Positions 26,754 to 35,196 of a DNA stretch of 64,000 bases are shown here, one piece after another; the stretch's first letter is position 1, and each line of letters begins with the position of its first letter. The position numbers and the translations under genes were made by a program. This stretch comes from Streptomyces sp. CA-278952 (GTDB lineage Bacteria; Actinomycetota; Actinomycetes; Streptomycetales; Streptomycetaceae), in NCBI RefSeq assembly GCF_028747205.1, contig NZ_CP112880.1, forward strand, positions 6,731,501 through 6,795,500. Reading direction: 5' to 3'. The notes under the pieces were generated by a model. That model saw nothing but the letters and a program-made list of their open reading frames with translations. It was not told where the DNA came from and did no database searches.

Positions 26754-27092
26754 CCGCGACTCCTTTGTCCTTCGTCCAGGGGAGAGCGGAGCACCGGTCC
26801 CGCCGGTGATCCGCGCCCCAGATGGGTATCCACGAAGCGTGGGCAGCCCACCTGTAAGGGCTTGACCGGCCCTTGGCACCATCACACCCTAACGCGTATT
26901 GCCGTTAGGCGTTCGACAATGCCGACCGTTGAACGGCAGTGTTTCCCCCGAGTGAACGAAGCGTCAAGGGTTCTGTGGTCCACGACTCGGTGCGCGACGC
27001 GATCGTTACCGCGAGGCGCCGGGAGTCCCGGGCATGGCCGGGCGCCGCTCGGAACCGAGCACGGGGAGGGGCGGGACGGGCCGTGCGGACCG
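26754..27092. other. Intergenic region between glpF and gylR (339 bp)
   Basis: No credible gene. It holds the glpF leader (about 130 bases), the promoter and operator described separately, and about 150 bases after the gylR stop in which I see no further conserved structure. Confidence 0.6.
26886..26937 (-). promoter_or_regulatory. glpF promoter and GylR operator
   Basis: On the minus strand a TAGGGT -10 box is at 26891-26886. Upstream of it, covering the expected -35 region, is TTCGACAATGCCGACCGTTGAA (26912-26933; minus-strand reading is its complement), an imperfect palindrome, enclosed by GCCGTT (26901-26906) and AACGGC (26932-26937). A near-copy of the core is found before gylR, which supports a GylR binding site. 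Confidence 0.7.
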
Positions 27093-27857
27093 TCAGAAGC
27101 GGCCGGCGCCCAGATCCCGGGAGACCGCGCGGGCGCAGTCGCGCACGGCCGCGATCAGCTCGGGCCGCAGCGTGCCGCCCGGGGCCACCCGCTCCACCGC
27201 GCCCGTCACGGCGACCGCGCCGACGGGCATCCTGCGCCGGTCGTGGATCGGGGCGGCCACCGCGGCCACGCCCTCCCAGGTCTCCTCGGCGTCGGCGGCC
27301 CAGCCCTGGGCCCGGATCAGGTCGAGCATCGACTCGAAGGCGTCGGCGGCGGTGACGGTGCGCCCGGTGAAGGAGCGGCGGTCCGCCTCCATGACCTCGC
27401 TGTGGGCCACCGGGTCGTACGCGGACAGCACCTTGCCCAGCGCCGTGGAGTGCAGCGGCTGCATGGCCCCGACCTCCAGCACCTGGCGGCTGTCGTCGGG
27501 CCGGAAGACGTGGTGGACGATCAGTACGCCGTGCTGGTGCAGGACTCCGAGGTGGACGCTCTCGCCGCTGGAGCGGGCCAGGTCGTCCGTCCAGACCAGG
27601 GCGCGCGCCCGCAGCTCGTGGACGTCCAGATAGCTGTTGCCCAGCCGCAGCAGCTCCGCGCCCAGCTGGTAGCGCCCCGACGCCGCGTCCTGCTCGACGA
27701 AGCCCTCCAGCTGGAGCGTGCGCAGAATGCCGTGCGCGGTGCCCTTGGCCAGCCCCAGCGAGGAGGCGATGTCGGAGAGCCCGAGCCGGCGCTCGCCGCC
27801 CGCCAGCAGACGCAGCATCGCGGCCGCCCGCTCCAGCGACTGGATGTTCTTGGCCAT
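27093..27857 (-). CDS. gylR: IclR-family glycerol regulator GylR
   Basis: Transcriptional regulator of the glycerol operon, 254 residues. The N-terminal winged helix-turn-helix starts MAKNIQSLERAAAMLRLLAGGERRLGLSDIASSLGLAKGTAHGILRTLQ, with recognition helix near residues 33-47. A C-terminal IclR effector domain follows, with the HSTALGKVLSAYDP block and a GWAADAEETWEGVAAVAAPIHD segment. Start ATG 27855-27857 with GGAGGAG upstream. In S. coelicolor GylR represses its own gene and the gyl operon; the near-identical operator sequences found before gylR and glpF here agree with that. Confidence 0.95.
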   Translation of the reverse strand: MAKNIQSLERAAAMLRLLAGGERRLGLSDIASSLGLAKGTAHGILRTLQLEGFVEQDAASGRYQLGAELLRLGNSYLDVHELRARALVWTDDLARSSGESVHLGVLHQHGVLIVHHVFRPDDSRQVLEVGAMQPLHSTALGKVLSAYDPVAHSEVMEADRRSFTGRTVTAADAFESMLDLIRAQGWAADAEETWEGVAAVAAPIHDRRRMPVGAVAVTGAVERVAPGGTLRPELIAAVRDCARAVSRDLGAGRF

Positions 27858-27880
27858 CGCGCCGTACTCCTCCACCTCGG

Positions 27881-27916
27881 TTCGACAATGCTGAACACTA
27901 TCGGTCGATGCCGACC
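27881..27916 (-). promoter_or_regulatory. gylR promoter and autoregulatory operator
   Basis: TTCGACAATGCTGAA (27881-27895) repeats 11 bases exactly from the glpF operator (TTCGACAATGC). Next to it lies GGTCG-ATGC-CGACC (27903-27916), whose ATGCCGACC also occurs in the glpF site. A TAGTGT -10 (minus strand, 27900-27895) falls between them. This fits negative autoregulation. Confidence 0.7.
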
Positions 27917-28038
27917 TTCGTCGGGCTCCGGGGGAAAGTTCCCGCCACCCGGCCCCACGCGCCGCACCCGCACAGCATGCAGTCCGTCTCATGGACGCCC
28001 CTACGGTCCCGGGCGGTGTCCGGCTACGCTGACGAGGT

Positions 28039-28060
28039 GCGCCTTCCCCAAGAAGGACGC
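28039..28060 (+). other. Hairpin in metH leader
   Basis: GCGCCTTC (28039-28046) pairs with GAAGG-A-CGC (28052-28060), one bulged A and a five-base loop, 37 bases before the metH ATG. I see none of the conserved cobalamin or SAM riboswitch boxes. Confidence 0.45.
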
Positions 28061-28096
28061 AAAGCCGACAGCCGTCGCATCCCTGGGAGATCATCC

Positions 28097-31000
28097 ATGG
28101 CCTCGTTGCCGACATCCGCCGCCGACAGCCGGACCCGCGCAGACGCACTCCGAGAAGCACTCGCCACCCGTGTGGTGGTGGCCGACGGGGCGATGGGCAC
28201 CATGCTCCAGGCACAGGACCCCACGCTGGAGGACTTCGAGAACCTCGAAGGCTGCAACGAGATCCTGAACATCACCCGGCCCGACATCGTGCGCTCGGTC
28301 CACGAGGAGTACTTCGCGGTCGGCGTCGACTGCGTCGAGACGAACACGTTCGGCGCGAACCACTCCGCCGCGAACGAGTACGAGATCGCCGACCGGATCT
28401 TCGAGCTCTCCGAGTCGGGCGCCCGGATCGCCCGCGAGGTCGCCGACGAGTTCGGCGCCAAGGACGGCCGGCAGCGCTGGGTCCTCGGCTCGATCGGCCC
28501 CGGCACCAAGCTGCCCTCGCTCGGCCACATCACCTACGACGTCCTGCGCGACGGCTACCAGAGGAACGCCGAGGGCCTCCTGGCGGGCGGCTCCGACGCC
28601 CTGATCGTCGAGACCACCCAGGATCTGCTGCAGACCAAGTCCAGCATCATCGGCGCGCGCCGGGCGATGGACGCCCTCGGCGTCCACGTGCCGCTGATCT
28701 GCTCCCTCGCCTTCGAGACGACCGGCGTCATGCTGCTCGGCTCCGAGATCGGCGCCGCCCTGACCGCCCTGGAGCCGCTGGGCATCGACCTGATCGGTCT
28801 GAACTGCTCGACCGGCCCGGACGAGATGAGCGAGCACCTGCGCTACCTCGCCCGCCACTCCCGTACGCCCCTGATGTGCATGCCCAACGCCGGCCTGCCC
28901 GTCCTCACGAAGGACGGCGCGCACTTCCCGCTCGGCCCCGACGGTCTCGCCGACTCCCAGGAGCACTTCGTCCGGGACTACGGCCTCTCCCTCATCGGCG
29001 GCTGCTGCGGTACGACGCCCGAGCACCTGCGGGCCGTCGTCGAGCGGACCCGGGGGCTCACGCCGACCGAGCGGGACCCGCGTCCCGAGCCCGGCGCGGC
29101 CTCCCTCTACCAGACCATCCCCTTCCGGCAGGACACCGCCTACCTGGCGATCGGGGAGCGCACCAACGCCAACGGCTCCAAGAAGTTCCGCGAGGCCATG
29201 CTGGAGGCCCGCTGGGACGACTGCGTGGAGATGGCCCGCGACCAGATCCGCGAGGGCGCGCACATGCTCGACCTCTGCGTCGACTACGTGGGCCGTGACG
29301 GCGTCGCCGACATGGCGGAGCTGGCCGGCCGCTTCGCGACCGCCTCCACCCTCCCGATCGTGCTGGACTCCACCGAGCTGCCCGTGCTCCGCGCCGGCCT
29401 GGAGAAGCTCGGCGGCCGGGCCGTGCTGAACTCGGTGAACTACGAGGACGGCGACGGCCCCGAGTCCCGCTTCGCGCAGGTCAGTGCGCTGGCCTCCGAG
29501 CACGGGGCCGCGCTGATCGCGCTGACGATCGACGAGGAGGGCCAGGCCCGTACGGTCGAGCACAAGGTGGCCATCGCCGAGCGGCTGATCGAGGACCTCA
29601 CCACCAACTGGGGCATCCACGAGTCCGACATCCTCATCGACACCCTGACCTTCACCATCTGCACCGGTCAGGAGGAGTCCCGCGGCGACGGCATCGCCAC
29701 CATCGGGGCGATCCGCGAGCTGAAGCAGCGTCACCCGGACGTCCAGACCACGCTGGGCCTCTCCAACATCTCCTTCGGTCTGAACCCGGCCGCCCGGACC
29801 ATCCTGAACTCCGTCTTCCTCGACGAGTGCGTCAAGGCCGGCCTGGACTCGGCGATCGTGCACGCCTCGAAGATCCTGCCGATCGCCCGGCTGGAGGAGG
29901 AGCAGGTCAAGGTCGCCCTCGACCTGATCTACGACCGCCGCGCCGAGGGCTACGACCCCCTCCAGAAGCTCATGGAGCTGTTCGAGGGCGTCAACATGAA
30001 GTCGATGAAGGCGGGCAGGGCCGAGGAGCTGATGGCGCTCCCGCTGGACGAGCGCCTCCAGCGCCGCATCATCGACGGCGAGAAGAACGGCCTGGAGGCC
30101 GACCTCGACGAGGCCCTCCAGGACACCCCGGCCCTCGACATCGTCAACAACACGCTGCTGGAAGGCATGAAGGTGGTCGGCGAGCTGTTCGGCTCCGGCC
30201 AGATGCAGCTGCCGTTCGTGCTCCAGTCCGCCGAGGTCATGAAGACCGCGGTGGCCCATCTCGAGCCGCACATGGAGAAGACCGACGACGACGGCAAAGG
30301 CACGATCGTGCTCGCCACCGTCCGCGGCGACGTCCACGACATCGGCAAGAACCTCGTCGACATCATCCTCTCCAACAACGGCTACACCGTCGTCAACCTC
30401 GGTATCAAGCAGCCCGTCTCCGCGATCCTGGAAGCCGCCGAGGAGCACCGCGCGGATGTGATCGGCATGTCCGGCCTCCTGGTGAAGTCGACGGTGATCA
30501 TGAAGGAGAACCTCCAGGAGCTCAACCAGCGCAAGATGGCCGCCGACTTCCCGGTGATCCTCGGCGGCGCCGCGCTGACCCGGGCCTACGTCGAGCAGGA
30601 CCTGCACGAGATCTACGAGGGCGAGGTCCGCTACGCCCGGGACGCCTTCGAGGGCCTGCGCCTCATGGACGCGCTCATCGGCGTCAAGCGCGGCGTGCCC
30701 GGAGCGGCCCTGCCCGAGCTCAAGCAGCGCAGGGTACCCAAGAAGAACACCGACACCGCGGTGCTGGAGGTCGAGGAGCCCGAGGGCTCGGTGCGCTCGG
30801 ACGTCTCCACCACCAACCCCGTCCCCGAGCCGCCGTTCCGGGGCACCCGCGTGATCAAGGGCATCCCGCTCAAGGACTACGCCTCCTGGCTCGACGAGGG
30901 CGCGCTCTTCAAGGGCCAGTGGGGCCTCAAGCAGGCCCGGACCGGCGACGGGCCGACGTACGAGGAGCTGGTGGAGACCGAGGGACGCCCGCACCTGCGC

Positions 31001-31615
31001 GGCTGGCTCGACCACCTCCAGTCCAACAACCTCCTGGAAGCGGCCGTCGTCTACGGCTACTTCCCCTGCGTCTCCAAGGGCGACGACCTGGTCCTCCTCC
31101 ATGAGGACGGCTCCGAGCGCACCCGCTTCACCTTCCCGCGCCAGCGCCGCGGCCGCCGCCTCTGCCTCGCCGACTTCTTCCGCCCCGAGGAATCCGGCGA
31201 GAAGGACGTCGTCGGCCTCCAGATCGTCACCGTCGGCTCCCGGATCGGCGAGGCCACCGCCGAACTGTTCGCCGCCAACTCCTACCGCGACTACCTGGAG
31301 CTGCACGGCCTCTCCGTCCAGCTCGCCGAGGCGCTCGCCGAGTACTGGCACGCGCGGGTCCGCAGCGAGCTCGGCTTCGCCGGGGAGGACCCGGCGGACG
31401 TCGAGGACATGTTCGCGCTGAAGTACCGCGGCGCACGGTTCTCGCTCGGTTACGGGGCGTGCCCGGATCTGGAGGACCGGGCGAAGATCGCCGACCTCCT
31501 CCAGCCGGAACGGATCGGCGTGCACCTCTCCGAGGAGTTCCAGCTCCACCCGGAGCAGTCCACCGACGCCATCGTCATCCACCACCCCGAGGCGAAGTAC
31601 TTCAACGCGCGCTGA
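28097..31615 (+). CDS. metH: Cobalamin-dependent methionine synthase
   Basis: Transfers a methyl group from 5-methyltetrahydrofolate to homocysteine through cobalamin. It has 1172 residues with all four modules. The N-terminal homocysteine domain carries zinc ligands in GLNCSTGP and GGCCGTTPEHL. The folate-binding domain begins IGERTNANGSKKFREAM. A helical cap is followed by the cobalamin domain with the lower-ligand motif DVHDIGKNLVDIIL. The C-terminal reactivation domain ends with GYGACPDLEDRAK. Start ATG 28097 with GGGAGA eleven bases upstream. Divergent from gylR. Confidence 0.96.
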   Translation: MASLPTSAADSRTRADALREALATRVVVADGAMGTMLQAQDPTLEDFENLEGCNEILNITRPDIVRSVHEEYFAVGVDCVETNTFGANHSAANEYEIADRIFELSESGARIAREVADEFGAKDGRQRWVLGSIGPGTKLPSLGHITYDVLRDGYQRNAEGLLAGGSDALIVETTQDLLQTKSSIIGARRAMDALGVHVPLICSLAFETTGVMLLGSEIGAALTALEPLGIDLIGLNCSTGPDEMSEHLRYLARHSRTPLMCMPNAGLPVLTKDGAHFPLGPDGLADSQEHFVRDYGLSLIGGCCGTTPEHLRAVVERTRGLTPTERDPRPEPGAASLYQTIPFRQDTAYLAIGERTNANGSKKFREAMLEARWDDCVEMARDQIREGAHMLDLCVDYVGRDGVADMAELAGRFATASTLPIVLDSTELPVLRAGLEKLGGRAVLNSVNYEDGDGPESRFAQVSALASEHGAALIALTIDEEGQARTVEHKVAIAERLIEDLTTNWGIHESDILIDTLTFTICTGQEESRGDGIATIGAIRELKQRHPDVQTTLGLSNISFGLNPAARTILNSVFLDECVKAGLDSAIVHASKILPIARLEEEQVKVALDLIYDRRAEGYDPLQKLMELFEGVNMKSMKAGRAEELMALPLDERLQRRIIDGEKNGLEADLDEALQDTPALDIVNNTLLEGMKVVGELFGSGQMQLPFVLQSAEVMKTAVAHLEPHMEKTDDDGKGTIVLATVRGDVHDIGKNLVDIILSNNGYTVVNLGIKQPVSAILEAAEEHRADVIGMSGLLVKSTVIMKENLQELNQRKMAADFPVILGGAALTRAYVEQDLHEIYEGEVRYARDAFEGLRLMDALIGVKRGVPGAALPELKQRRVPKKNTDTAVLEVEEPEGSVRSDVSTTNPVPEPPFRGTRVIKGIPLKDYASWLDEGALFKGQWGLKQARTGDGPTYEELVETEGRPHLRGWLDHLQSNNLLEAAVVYGYFPCVSKGDDLVLLHEDGSERTRFTFPRQRRGRRLCLADFFRPEESGEKDVVGLQIVTVGSRIGEATAELFAANSYRDYLELHGLSVQLAEALAEYWHARVRSELGFAGEDPADVEDMFALKYRGARFSLGYGACPDLEDRAKIADLLQPERIGVHLSEEFQLHPEQSTDAIVIHHPEAKYFNAR

Positions 31616-31672
31616 CTCCGTATTCCCTCCGCGGCCTCGCGCCCTCCGCGCGCCGCGGCCGGACACGTCGTA

Positions 31673-31689
31673 CACTGGTCGGTCCAGTG
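31673..31689 (+). promoter_or_regulatory. Inverted repeat overlapping a -10 box before the HAD gene
   Basis: CACTGG-TCGGT-CCAGTG (31673-31678 and 31684-31689) is a perfect inverted repeat. TACACT (31671-31676) overlaps its left arm and resembles a -10 element, so a protein bound here could block transcription. Confidence 0.45.
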
Positions 31690-31690
31690 C

Positions 31691-31732
31691 AGGCCGGTCG
31701 CCCTCCCGTTTTCCGGGAATGGCGGCCGGCCT
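31691..31732 (+). terminator. Long hairpin in the leader of the HAD gene
   Basis: AGGCCGG-T-CGCC pairs with GGCG-G-CCGGCCT (31691-31702 and 31721-31732) with an inner CCC/GGG stem and a T-rich loop, then CTTCTCGTCC. It may end metH transcription or act as an attenuator for the HAD gene. Confidence 0.5.
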
Positions 31733-31759
31733 TCTCGTCCCTTACGGAAGGTGTGCCGG

Positions 31760-32470
31760 ATGACCAGTACGGTCCCCGCGTCCTTGACCCGCACGGCCGA
31801 AGGCGCCGCCCTGCAGGCGGTCCTTCTCGACATGGACGGAACCCTGGTCGATACCGAGGGCTTCTGGTGGGACGTCGAGAAGGAGGTCTTCGCAGGTCTC
31901 GGGCACCAGCTGGACGAGGCCTGGCGGGACGTGGTCGTCGGCGGCCCGATGACCCGCAGCGCCGGCTATCTCATCGACGTCACCGGCGCCGACATCCGGC
32001 TGGACGACCTGACGGTGCTGCTCAACGACGGATTCGAGAAGCGCATCGAGCGGGGGGTGCCGCTGATGCCGGGCGCCGAGCGGCTGCTCGCCGAGCTGGC
32101 CGCGTACGAGGTGCCCACCGCGCTCGTCTCCGCCTCCCACCGCCGGATCATCGACCGGGTGCTGGAATCGGTGGGCCACCACCACTTCGCTCTCACCGTC
32201 GCCGGGGACGAGGTCGCCCGGACCAAGCCCCACCCCGAGCCCTACCTCACCGCGGCCGCGGGCTTCGGCGCCGATCCCTGGCGCTGCGCCGTCATCGAGG
32301 ACACGGCGACCGGGGTGGCCGCCGCCGAGGCCGCCGGCTGCCGGGTCGTCGCCGTGCCGTCCGTCGCCCCGATCGCGCCCGCGGCCGGACGCGTGGTCGT
32401 CGGCTCCCTCGAAGAGGTCGACCTCGCCTTCCTGCGCAAGCTCATCACCCAGGCGGGCGGAACGGGCTGA
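31760..32470 (+). CDS. HAD-superfamily phosphatase (beta-phosphoglucomutase-like)
   Basis: Haloacid-dehalogenase hydrolase of 236 residues, subfamily with a helical cap. Motif I is LLDMDGTLVDTE (nucleophile Asp), motif II is ALVSASH, motif III is the Lys in ARTKPHPEPYLTAA, and motif IV is VIEDTATGVAAAEAAG. The substrate is a small phosphorylated compound that cannot be identified from sequence. Start ATG 31760, eight bases after GGAAGG; a GTG nine bases upstream is less likely. Follows metH by 144 bases. Confidence 0.9.
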   Translation: MTSTVPASLTRTAEGAALQAVLLDMDGTLVDTEGFWWDVEKEVFAGLGHQLDEAWRDVVVGGPMTRSAGYLIDVTGADIRLDDLTVLLNDGFEKRIERGVPLMPGAERLLAELAAYEVPTALVSASHRRIIDRVLESVGHHHFALTVAGDEVARTKPHPEPYLTAAAGFGADPWRCAVIEDTATGVAAAEAAGCRVVAVPSVAPIAPAAGRVVVGSLEEVDLAFLRKLITQAGGTG

Positions 32471-32473
32471 CCC

Positions 32474-32501
32474 GCGCCGGGCGCGCACCCGCGCCCGGCG
32501 C
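32474..32501 (+). terminator. Terminator after the HAD gene
   Basis: GCGCCGGGCGCG (32474-32485) and CGCGCCCGGCGC (32490-32501) pair perfectly with a four-base loop, three bases after the stop. Confidence 0.75.
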
Positions 32502-32600
32502 GCGCACTTGTGAACGAACAGCGGATTTTCTGGTCGTCCCCGTGTGCGTTCCGACAACGTTCCGTGGATGTGGATCAGCTGCGAGGCTCATCTGTGAAGA

Positions 32601-32633
32601 GGCCCGACAGGTGACCTTCCTCACCTGTGGGCC
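32601..32633 (+). promoter_or_regulatory. Inverted repeat upstream of the solute-binding lipoprotein gene
   Basis: ACAGGTGA-CCTTCC-TCACCTGT (32607-32628) is perfect, and outer GGCCC/GGGCC arms extend it with one unpaired base. It could be an operator or a transcript hairpin. Confidence 0.5.
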
Positions 32634-32795
32634 TCCGGTGGGCCGCCGGGATCGGGCGAGCTGTCCGTAATGGTGAGCGTATGTCGCTCCATCCGGTCGC
32701 CGGGGGAACGGGAGCCGTCCGCCGGACGGTCGGAGGCACCACCCGCGGCTACTAGCTTTGATTCCTCACCTGCCGGGACGAGGGAGAACGCCCAG

Positions 32796-34394
32796 ATGAA
32801 CCGCAAGACCCTGGTGCTGCCGGCCGTCGTCGGCCTGCTCGCCCCCGTGCTCGCCGCCTGCGGCAGCACGGACAGCGGCGCCGGTGGCAACGGAGCCATC
32901 GTCGTCGGCACCACGGACCAGCTCGTGGCCTCCAAGGAGAACCCCGCGCCGCTCGACCCGGCCATCGGCTACGAGGCGGGCGTCTGGAACGTCCTGCGGC
33001 AGACCGTGCAGACCCTGACCACGGTGCCGGGCGGCGGCGGCGAGCCGGTGCCCGAGGCCGCCCGCAGCTGCACCTTCACCGACACCGCGAACGAGAGCTA
33101 CCGCTGCACCCTGCGGGCGGGCCTCACCTTCGCCGACGGGACGGCCGTCACCGCCGAGGACGTGAAGCACTCCATCCAGCGCGTCATCGACATCGACGCG
33201 GACAGCGGGCCGGTCGGCCTGCTCGCCAACATCGACATGATCGAGACCAAGGGCGACGACCAGGTGATCTTCCACCTGAACACCCCCGACGCGACCTTCC
33301 CGTACAAGCTCGCCACCCCCGCCGCCGGCATCGTCCCGAAGGCGCAGTACCCGGCGAAGGAGGGGCGCACCGGCTTCCAGGTGAACGGCTCCGGCCCGTA
33401 CACCATGAAGCCGCGGGTCGAGGACGGCCGGGTCGTCAGGATCGCGTTCACCAAGAACCCCTCGTACAAGGGCGAGCTCAAGGTCCTCAACGACAAGGTC
33501 GAGATGGACCTGTTCCCCGACGCCGAGGCCATGGGCAAGGCGCTCGACGAGGAGAAGATCCACATGATGACCCGGGCGATGTCGCCCCAGCAGGCCCGCG
33601 ACATGCTCGTGGAGCCGGAGGAGGGCATCGAGCTCACCGAGCTGCCCGGCCTGGCCATCAGCTACGTCGGGTTCGACACCAAGGACCCCTCGGTCAGCAA
33701 GCCCGTCCGGCAGGCCATGGCGCAGCTCGTCGACCGGGGCGCGATCGCGGGCAAGGTGTACGGCACCACCGCCGAACCGCTCTACTCCCTGATCCCGTCC
33801 AGCATCGCCGGGCACACCAACGCCTTCTTCAACAAGTACGGCGAGCCCAGCACCGCCAAGGCCCGGGCGATCCTCGACGACGCCGGGATCAAGACGCCGG
33901 TCAAGTTCACCCTGCACTACACCAGCGACCACTACGGCCCGGCCACCGCCAAGGAGTTCAAGGCGATCCAGCAGCAGCTGAACAGCTCGGGCCTCTTCGA
34001 CGTCTCCGTCCAGGGCAAGGAGTGGTCGCAGTACCGCCCCGAGCAGAAGCGCGGCGACTACGCGGCCTACGGCATGGGCTGGTTCCCCGACTTCCCGGAC
34101 CCGGACAACTACACCGCGCCCTTCCTGGACGAGAACAACTTCCTCAACTCGCCCTACCGGTCGCGCGAGGCGCAGAAGGTCCTCATCCCGCAGTCCCGCC
34201 GCGAGACCGACCGCGCCGCCGCCGGCGCCACCTACGAGAAGCTCCAGGACATCGTCGCGACCGATGTTCCGGTGCTGCCGATCTGGCAGGGCAAGCAGTA
34301 CGTGGCCTCCCGCGACGGGATCGCCGGCGTGGAGCGCTCCGTCAGCGCCACCTCCGAACTCCAGCTCTGGGAGCTCAACCGGCCCAGCGTCTGA
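32796..34394 (+). CDS. ABC-transporter solute-binding lipoprotein, oligopeptide type
   Basis: Extracellular binding lipoprotein of 532 residues, family 5 (peptide/nickel). The signal peptide ends with lipobox LAAC at about residue 22, followed by GSTDSGAGG. Family features are FADGTAVTAEDVKHSIQRV, NGSGPYTMKPRVEDGRVVRIAF, and late YGMGWFPDFPDPDNY with WQGKQYVASRDG. Start ATG 32796 with AGGGAG upstream. No permease or ATPase gene is adjacent, so it must work with components encoded elsewhere or act as a sensor. Peptides are the usual ligand of the family, but the ligand here is unknown. Confidence 0.9.
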   Translation: MNRKTLVLPAVVGLLAPVLAACGSTDSGAGGNGAIVVGTTDQLVASKENPAPLDPAIGYEAGVWNVLRQTVQTLTTVPGGGGEPVPEAARSCTFTDTANESYRCTLRAGLTFADGTAVTAEDVKHSIQRVIDIDADSGPVGLLANIDMIETKGDDQVIFHLNTPDATFPYKLATPAAGIVPKAQYPAKEGRTGFQVNGSGPYTMKPRVEDGRVVRIAFTKNPSYKGELKVLNDKVEMDLFPDAEAMGKALDEEKIHMMTRAMSPQQARDMLVEPEEGIELTELPGLAISYVGFDTKDPSVSKPVRQAMAQLVDRGAIAGKVYGTTAEPLYSLIPSSIAGHTNAFFNKYGEPSTAKARAILDDAGIKTPVKFTLHYTSDHYGPATAKEFKAIQQQLNSSGLFDVSVQGKEWSQYRPEQKRGDYAAYGMGWFPDFPDPDNYTAPFLDENNFLNSPYRSREAQKVLIPQSRRETDRAAAGATYEKLQDIVATDVPVLPIWQGKQYVASRDGIAGVERSVSATSELQLWELNRPSV

Positions 34395-34406
34395 TACCCG
34401 GCCGGA

Positions 34407-34462
34407 AAGCCGTCCGGCCCGCCCCTCTCCTGTTTCCAGGACGGGGACGGGCCGGACGGCTT
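34407..34462. terminator. Bidirectional terminator, 15-bp perfect stem
   Basis: AAGCCGTCCGGCCCG (34407-34421) and its exact complement (34448-34462), flanked by AA and TT, between the convergent lipoprotein and response-regulator genes. Confidence 0.85.
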
Positions 34463-34466
34463 CGTC

Positions 34467-34490
34467 GTGTGCGTGTGCGTGTGCGTGTGG
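34467..34490. repeat. GTGTGC microsatellite
   Basis: Three perfect GTGTGC units and a fourth ending GTGTGG, in the convergent gap 26 bases from the response-regulator stop. Likely polymorphic in length. Confidence 0.8.
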
Positions 34491-34515
34491 TGGTGCGGGC
34501 GGGTGTGCCGGGCCG

Positions 34516-35187
34516 CTACTGCGCGCCGGGGCGCACCAGCCCGCTCTCGTACGCGTACACCGCGGCCTGCACCCGGTCGCGCAGCCCCAGCTTCGTCAGC
34601 ACATGGCCCACATGTGTCTTGACCGTCGTCTCGCTGACGAACAGATCCGCCGCGATCTCCGCGTTGGACAGGCCCCGCGCCACCAGCTTCAGCACCTCGA
34701 CCTCACGGTCCGTCAGCGTGTGCAGGGCGTCCGGCACCGGGTCCTCACCGGACGGCAGGTGATCCGCGTACTTGTCCAGCAGCCGGCGCGTGATGCTCGG
34801 CGCGAGCATCGCCTCGCCCGCCGCCACCACCCGGATCGCCTGCACCAGCTCCACCGCCGGAGCGTCCTTCAGCAGGAAGCCGCTCGCCCCCGCGCGCAGC
34901 GCCTCCACCACGTACTCGTCGAGATCGAAGGTCGTCAGCACCAGCACCTTCGCCGGTCCGTCCTTCCCGGGGCCGCTGATCTGACGCGTGGCCTCCACGC
35001 CGTCCATCCGCGGCATCCGGATGTCCATCAGCACCACATCGGGCTGCAGCGCCCGCACCTGATCGATGGCCTGCAGACCGTCACCGGCCTCACCGACCAC
35101 CGCCAGATCGCCTTCGGCCTCCAGAATCATCCGGAAACCGGTGCGCAGCAGAGGCTGGTCATCGACCAGAAGGACGCGGATCGCCAC
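34516..35187 (-). CDS. NarL/LuxR-family response regulator, orphan
   Basis: Two-component regulator of 223 residues. The receiver domain has Asp9-Asp10, phospho-acceptor Asp55 (VVLMDIRMPRMDG), TTFDL and a LKDA lysine. The LuxR-type helix-turn-helix is at about residues 155-215 (LTDREVEVLKLVARGLSNAEIAADLFVSETTVKTHVGHVLTKLGLRDRVQ region). No histidine kinase gene is adjacent: one neighbour is a convergent lipoprotein gene and the other a nuclease gene nine bases upstream. It may be co-transcribed with the nuclease gene. The cognate kinase is unknown. Confidence 0.92.
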   Translation of the reverse strand: MAIRVLLVDDQPLLRTGFRMILEAEGDLAVVGEAGDGLQAIDQVRALQPDVVLMDIRMPRMDGVEATRQISGPGKDGPAKVLVLTTFDLDEYVVEALRAGASGFLLKDAPAVELVQAIRVVAAGEAMLAPSITRRLLDKYADHLPSGEDPVPDALHTLTDREVEVLKLVARGLSNAEIAADLFVSETTVKTHVGHVLTKLGLRDRVQAAVYAYESGLVRPGAQ

Positions 35188-35196
35188 AGGAACTCC

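Larger units (their letters stand above)
32471..32795 (+). other. Intergenic region (325 bp) before the solute-binding lipoprotein
   Basis: No credible gene. It holds a terminator at 32474-32501 (perfect 12-bp GC-rich stem), an inverted repeat at 32601-32633, and a GGCTACTAGCTTTGATT stretch near 32747 that could contain a -10 element, before AGGGAG and the lipoprotein start. Confidence 0.6.

Noticed and set aside
27901..28096. Cobalamin or SAM riboswitch before metH
   Set aside because: I looked for the conserved B12 box and SAM-type core sequences and found none; only a small hairpin is present.
28091..31675. Minus-strand open frame of nearly 1200 codons opposite metH
   Set aside because: It is the complement of a full-length metH with all its motifs; composition is Asp/Val/Gly/Leu-rich as expected for antisense to GC-rich coding DNA.
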